Part shown: piece after piece, positions 13,293-14,272 of the stretch
How positions within the stretch are numbered: position 1 is the first letter of the stretch
How the letters are laid out: every line of letters starts with the position of its first letter
Origin: Bacillota bacterium
GTDB taxonomy: Bacteria; Bacillota; Clostridia; Lachnospirales; Lachnospiraceae
NCBI GenBank assembly: GCA_023450835.1
Contig: JAEXGM010000270.1
Coordinates: 1 to 14,272 of the forward strand
Reading direction: 5' to 3'
Length of the DNA: 14,272 nt
The notes under the pieces: generated by a model
Databases searched by the model: none
The model's input: the letters and a program-made list of their open reading frames with translations, nothing else
Told to the model about the DNA's origin: nothing
Translations under genes and position numbers: made by a program

Positions 13293-14272
13293 ATGGAATA
13301 TTTGGGTGAAAACATTCCGAAATTAGGTTTCGGATTTATGAGGCTCCCCATGACAGACGGAGAGATTGACATGGAGCAGACGAAGGAAATGGTAGATTTA
13401 TTTATGTCCAAAGGCTTTAGCTATTATGATTCTTCCTGGGGTTATAACGGCGGCAAATCCGAAGAGGCAATGAAAGCTGCAATTGTGGACCGTTATCCGA
13501 GAGAAAGTTTTCAAATAGCGACAAAATGTCCCGCATGGATAGTGAATACGGAAGAAGAAGCTAAAAACATGATTTGGACTTCGCTTAAACGTACCGGAGC
13601 TGGATATATAGATTATTATCTGCTGCATAATCTGGGAGACAGCCGTACCAAGTATTTTGATGATTACGGCATGTGGGATTATCTGTGTGAACTGAAGGAA
13701 AAGGGTCTGGTGAAGCATATCGGTTTTTCAATTCATGACAATGCAGAAGCTCTGGATAAGATATTGACAGAACACCCGGAGATGGAATTTGTACAATTCC
13801 AGTTGAATTACGATGACTGGGAAAGTCCGACCATTCAGGCCAGAAAATGCTATGAAGTAGCGCTCAAACACCAAAAGCCGATTATTGTTATGGAACCGGT
13901 CAAAGGAGGGCTCCTGGCCAACCCCACTGAAAATGTACGGAAAATATTCGAAGCTGCTAATCCAAATGCTTCCCTGGCTTCCTGGGCCATACGTTATGCA
14001 GCTTCTCTGGGCAATATTATTACAGTGCTGAGCGGTATGTCCACAATGGAACAGGTCAGGGACAATGTATCTTTTATGGAAAAGTTCGAACCTTTAAGCC
14101 GGGATGAAATGGCTGTTATTGAGAAGGCCAGGAAAGCAATCAGTGAGATTCCCAGTATTCCCTGTACAGCTTGCAGATATTGTATAGAAGGCTGTCCTCA
14201 GAACATACTAATACCGAATGTCTTTGCCACATATAACCGCAAGTTAATATATAATGACCTGGCCGGTGCAAA
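13293..14272 (+). CDS. Aldo/keto reductase with C-terminal 4Fe-4S motif (3' end outside the window)
   Basis: The first 326 residues of an aldo/keto reductase; the frame is open at the window edge. A (beta/alpha)8 barrel covers about 1-280. The catalytic tetrad is visible: D46 and Y51 (YYDSSWGY), K78 (ATKCP) and H112 (YYLLHN). After the barrel there is a ferredoxin-type motif CxxCxxCxxxCP with C291, C294, C297 and C301, which should hold one 4Fe-4S cluster. This architecture (COG1453-like) is common in anaerobic Firmicutes; the substrate is generally unknown. AAGGAAGG lies about 10 bases before the ATG. The gene is divergent from the LysR regulator, its likely controller. About 40-60 residues are probably missing from the C-terminus, judging from the family length. 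Confidence 0.88.
   Translation, partial: MEYLGENIPKLGFGFMRLPMTDGEIDMEQTKEMVDLFMSKGFSYYDSSWGYNGGKSEEAMKAAIVDRYPRESFQIATKCPAWIVNTEEEAKNMIWTSLKRTGAGYIDYYLLHNLGDSRTKYFDDYGMWDYLCELKEKGLVKHIGFSIHDNAEALDKILTEHPEMEFVQFQLNYDDWESPTIQARKCYEVALKHQKPIIVMEPVKGGLLANPTENVRKIFEAANPNASLASWAIRYAASLGNIITVLSGMSTMEQVRDNVSFMEKFEPLSRDEMAVIEKARKAISEIPSIPCTACRYCIEGCPQNILIPNVFATYNRKLIYNDLAGA

Overview
The window looks like a piece of a low-GC Firmicutes chromosome, most likely a clostridium of the Lachnospiraceae type. The evidence is AT-rich intergenic DNA, strong AGGAGG-like ribosome binding sites, TTGACA/TATAAT-type promoters, hairpin-plus-T terminators, a DUF512 radical SAM protein of the kind common in Clostridia, and an aldo/keto reductase with a C-terminal iron-sulfur motif. 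The genus cannot be fixed from the sequence alone.

Layout, left to right. (1) 1-2733 is a zinc-uptake locus: znuC and znuB run leftward and znuA runs rightward. They share a control region with two near-identical 21-bp dyads placed around the znuA promoter. (2) 2744-5390 is an ABC-2 type (drug or lipid export) transporter, ATPase plus permease, next to a TetR-family regulator that has lost its 5' end. The transporter promoter still carries a 20-bp dyad that fits a TetR operator. Between ATPase and permease lies an 82-bp unit with two perfect hairpins and a duplicated ribosome binding site. (3) 5430-6845 is a leftward PDZ/radical SAM/DUF512 gene. (4) 6931-7501 is a non-coding block with two ~240-bp long-hairpin elements in opposite orientation. 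(5) 7699-12272 is a methionine block: a LysR regulator, metE (cobalamin-independent methionine synthase) and a second, shorter MetE-like protein of the YxjG/YxjH type. (6) 12285-14272 is a divergent pair: a LysR regulator leftward and an aldo/keto reductase rightward that runs off the end.

The most unusual signal is in block 4. The two hairpin elements are 240 and 241 bp long and align in register. They share the same ends and the same short motifs at the same offsets, yet their long paired arms have unrelated sequences that are each self-complementary. Conserved unpaired motifs with covarying stems are what a structured RNA, or a DNA hairpin recognised by a protein, would show. I cannot assign the family to anything known.

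Other points of interest: a likely derepressed exporter (regulator broken, operator kept), control of metE by a LysR protein with no room for an S-box or T-box leader, and two different methionine synthase architectures side by side.
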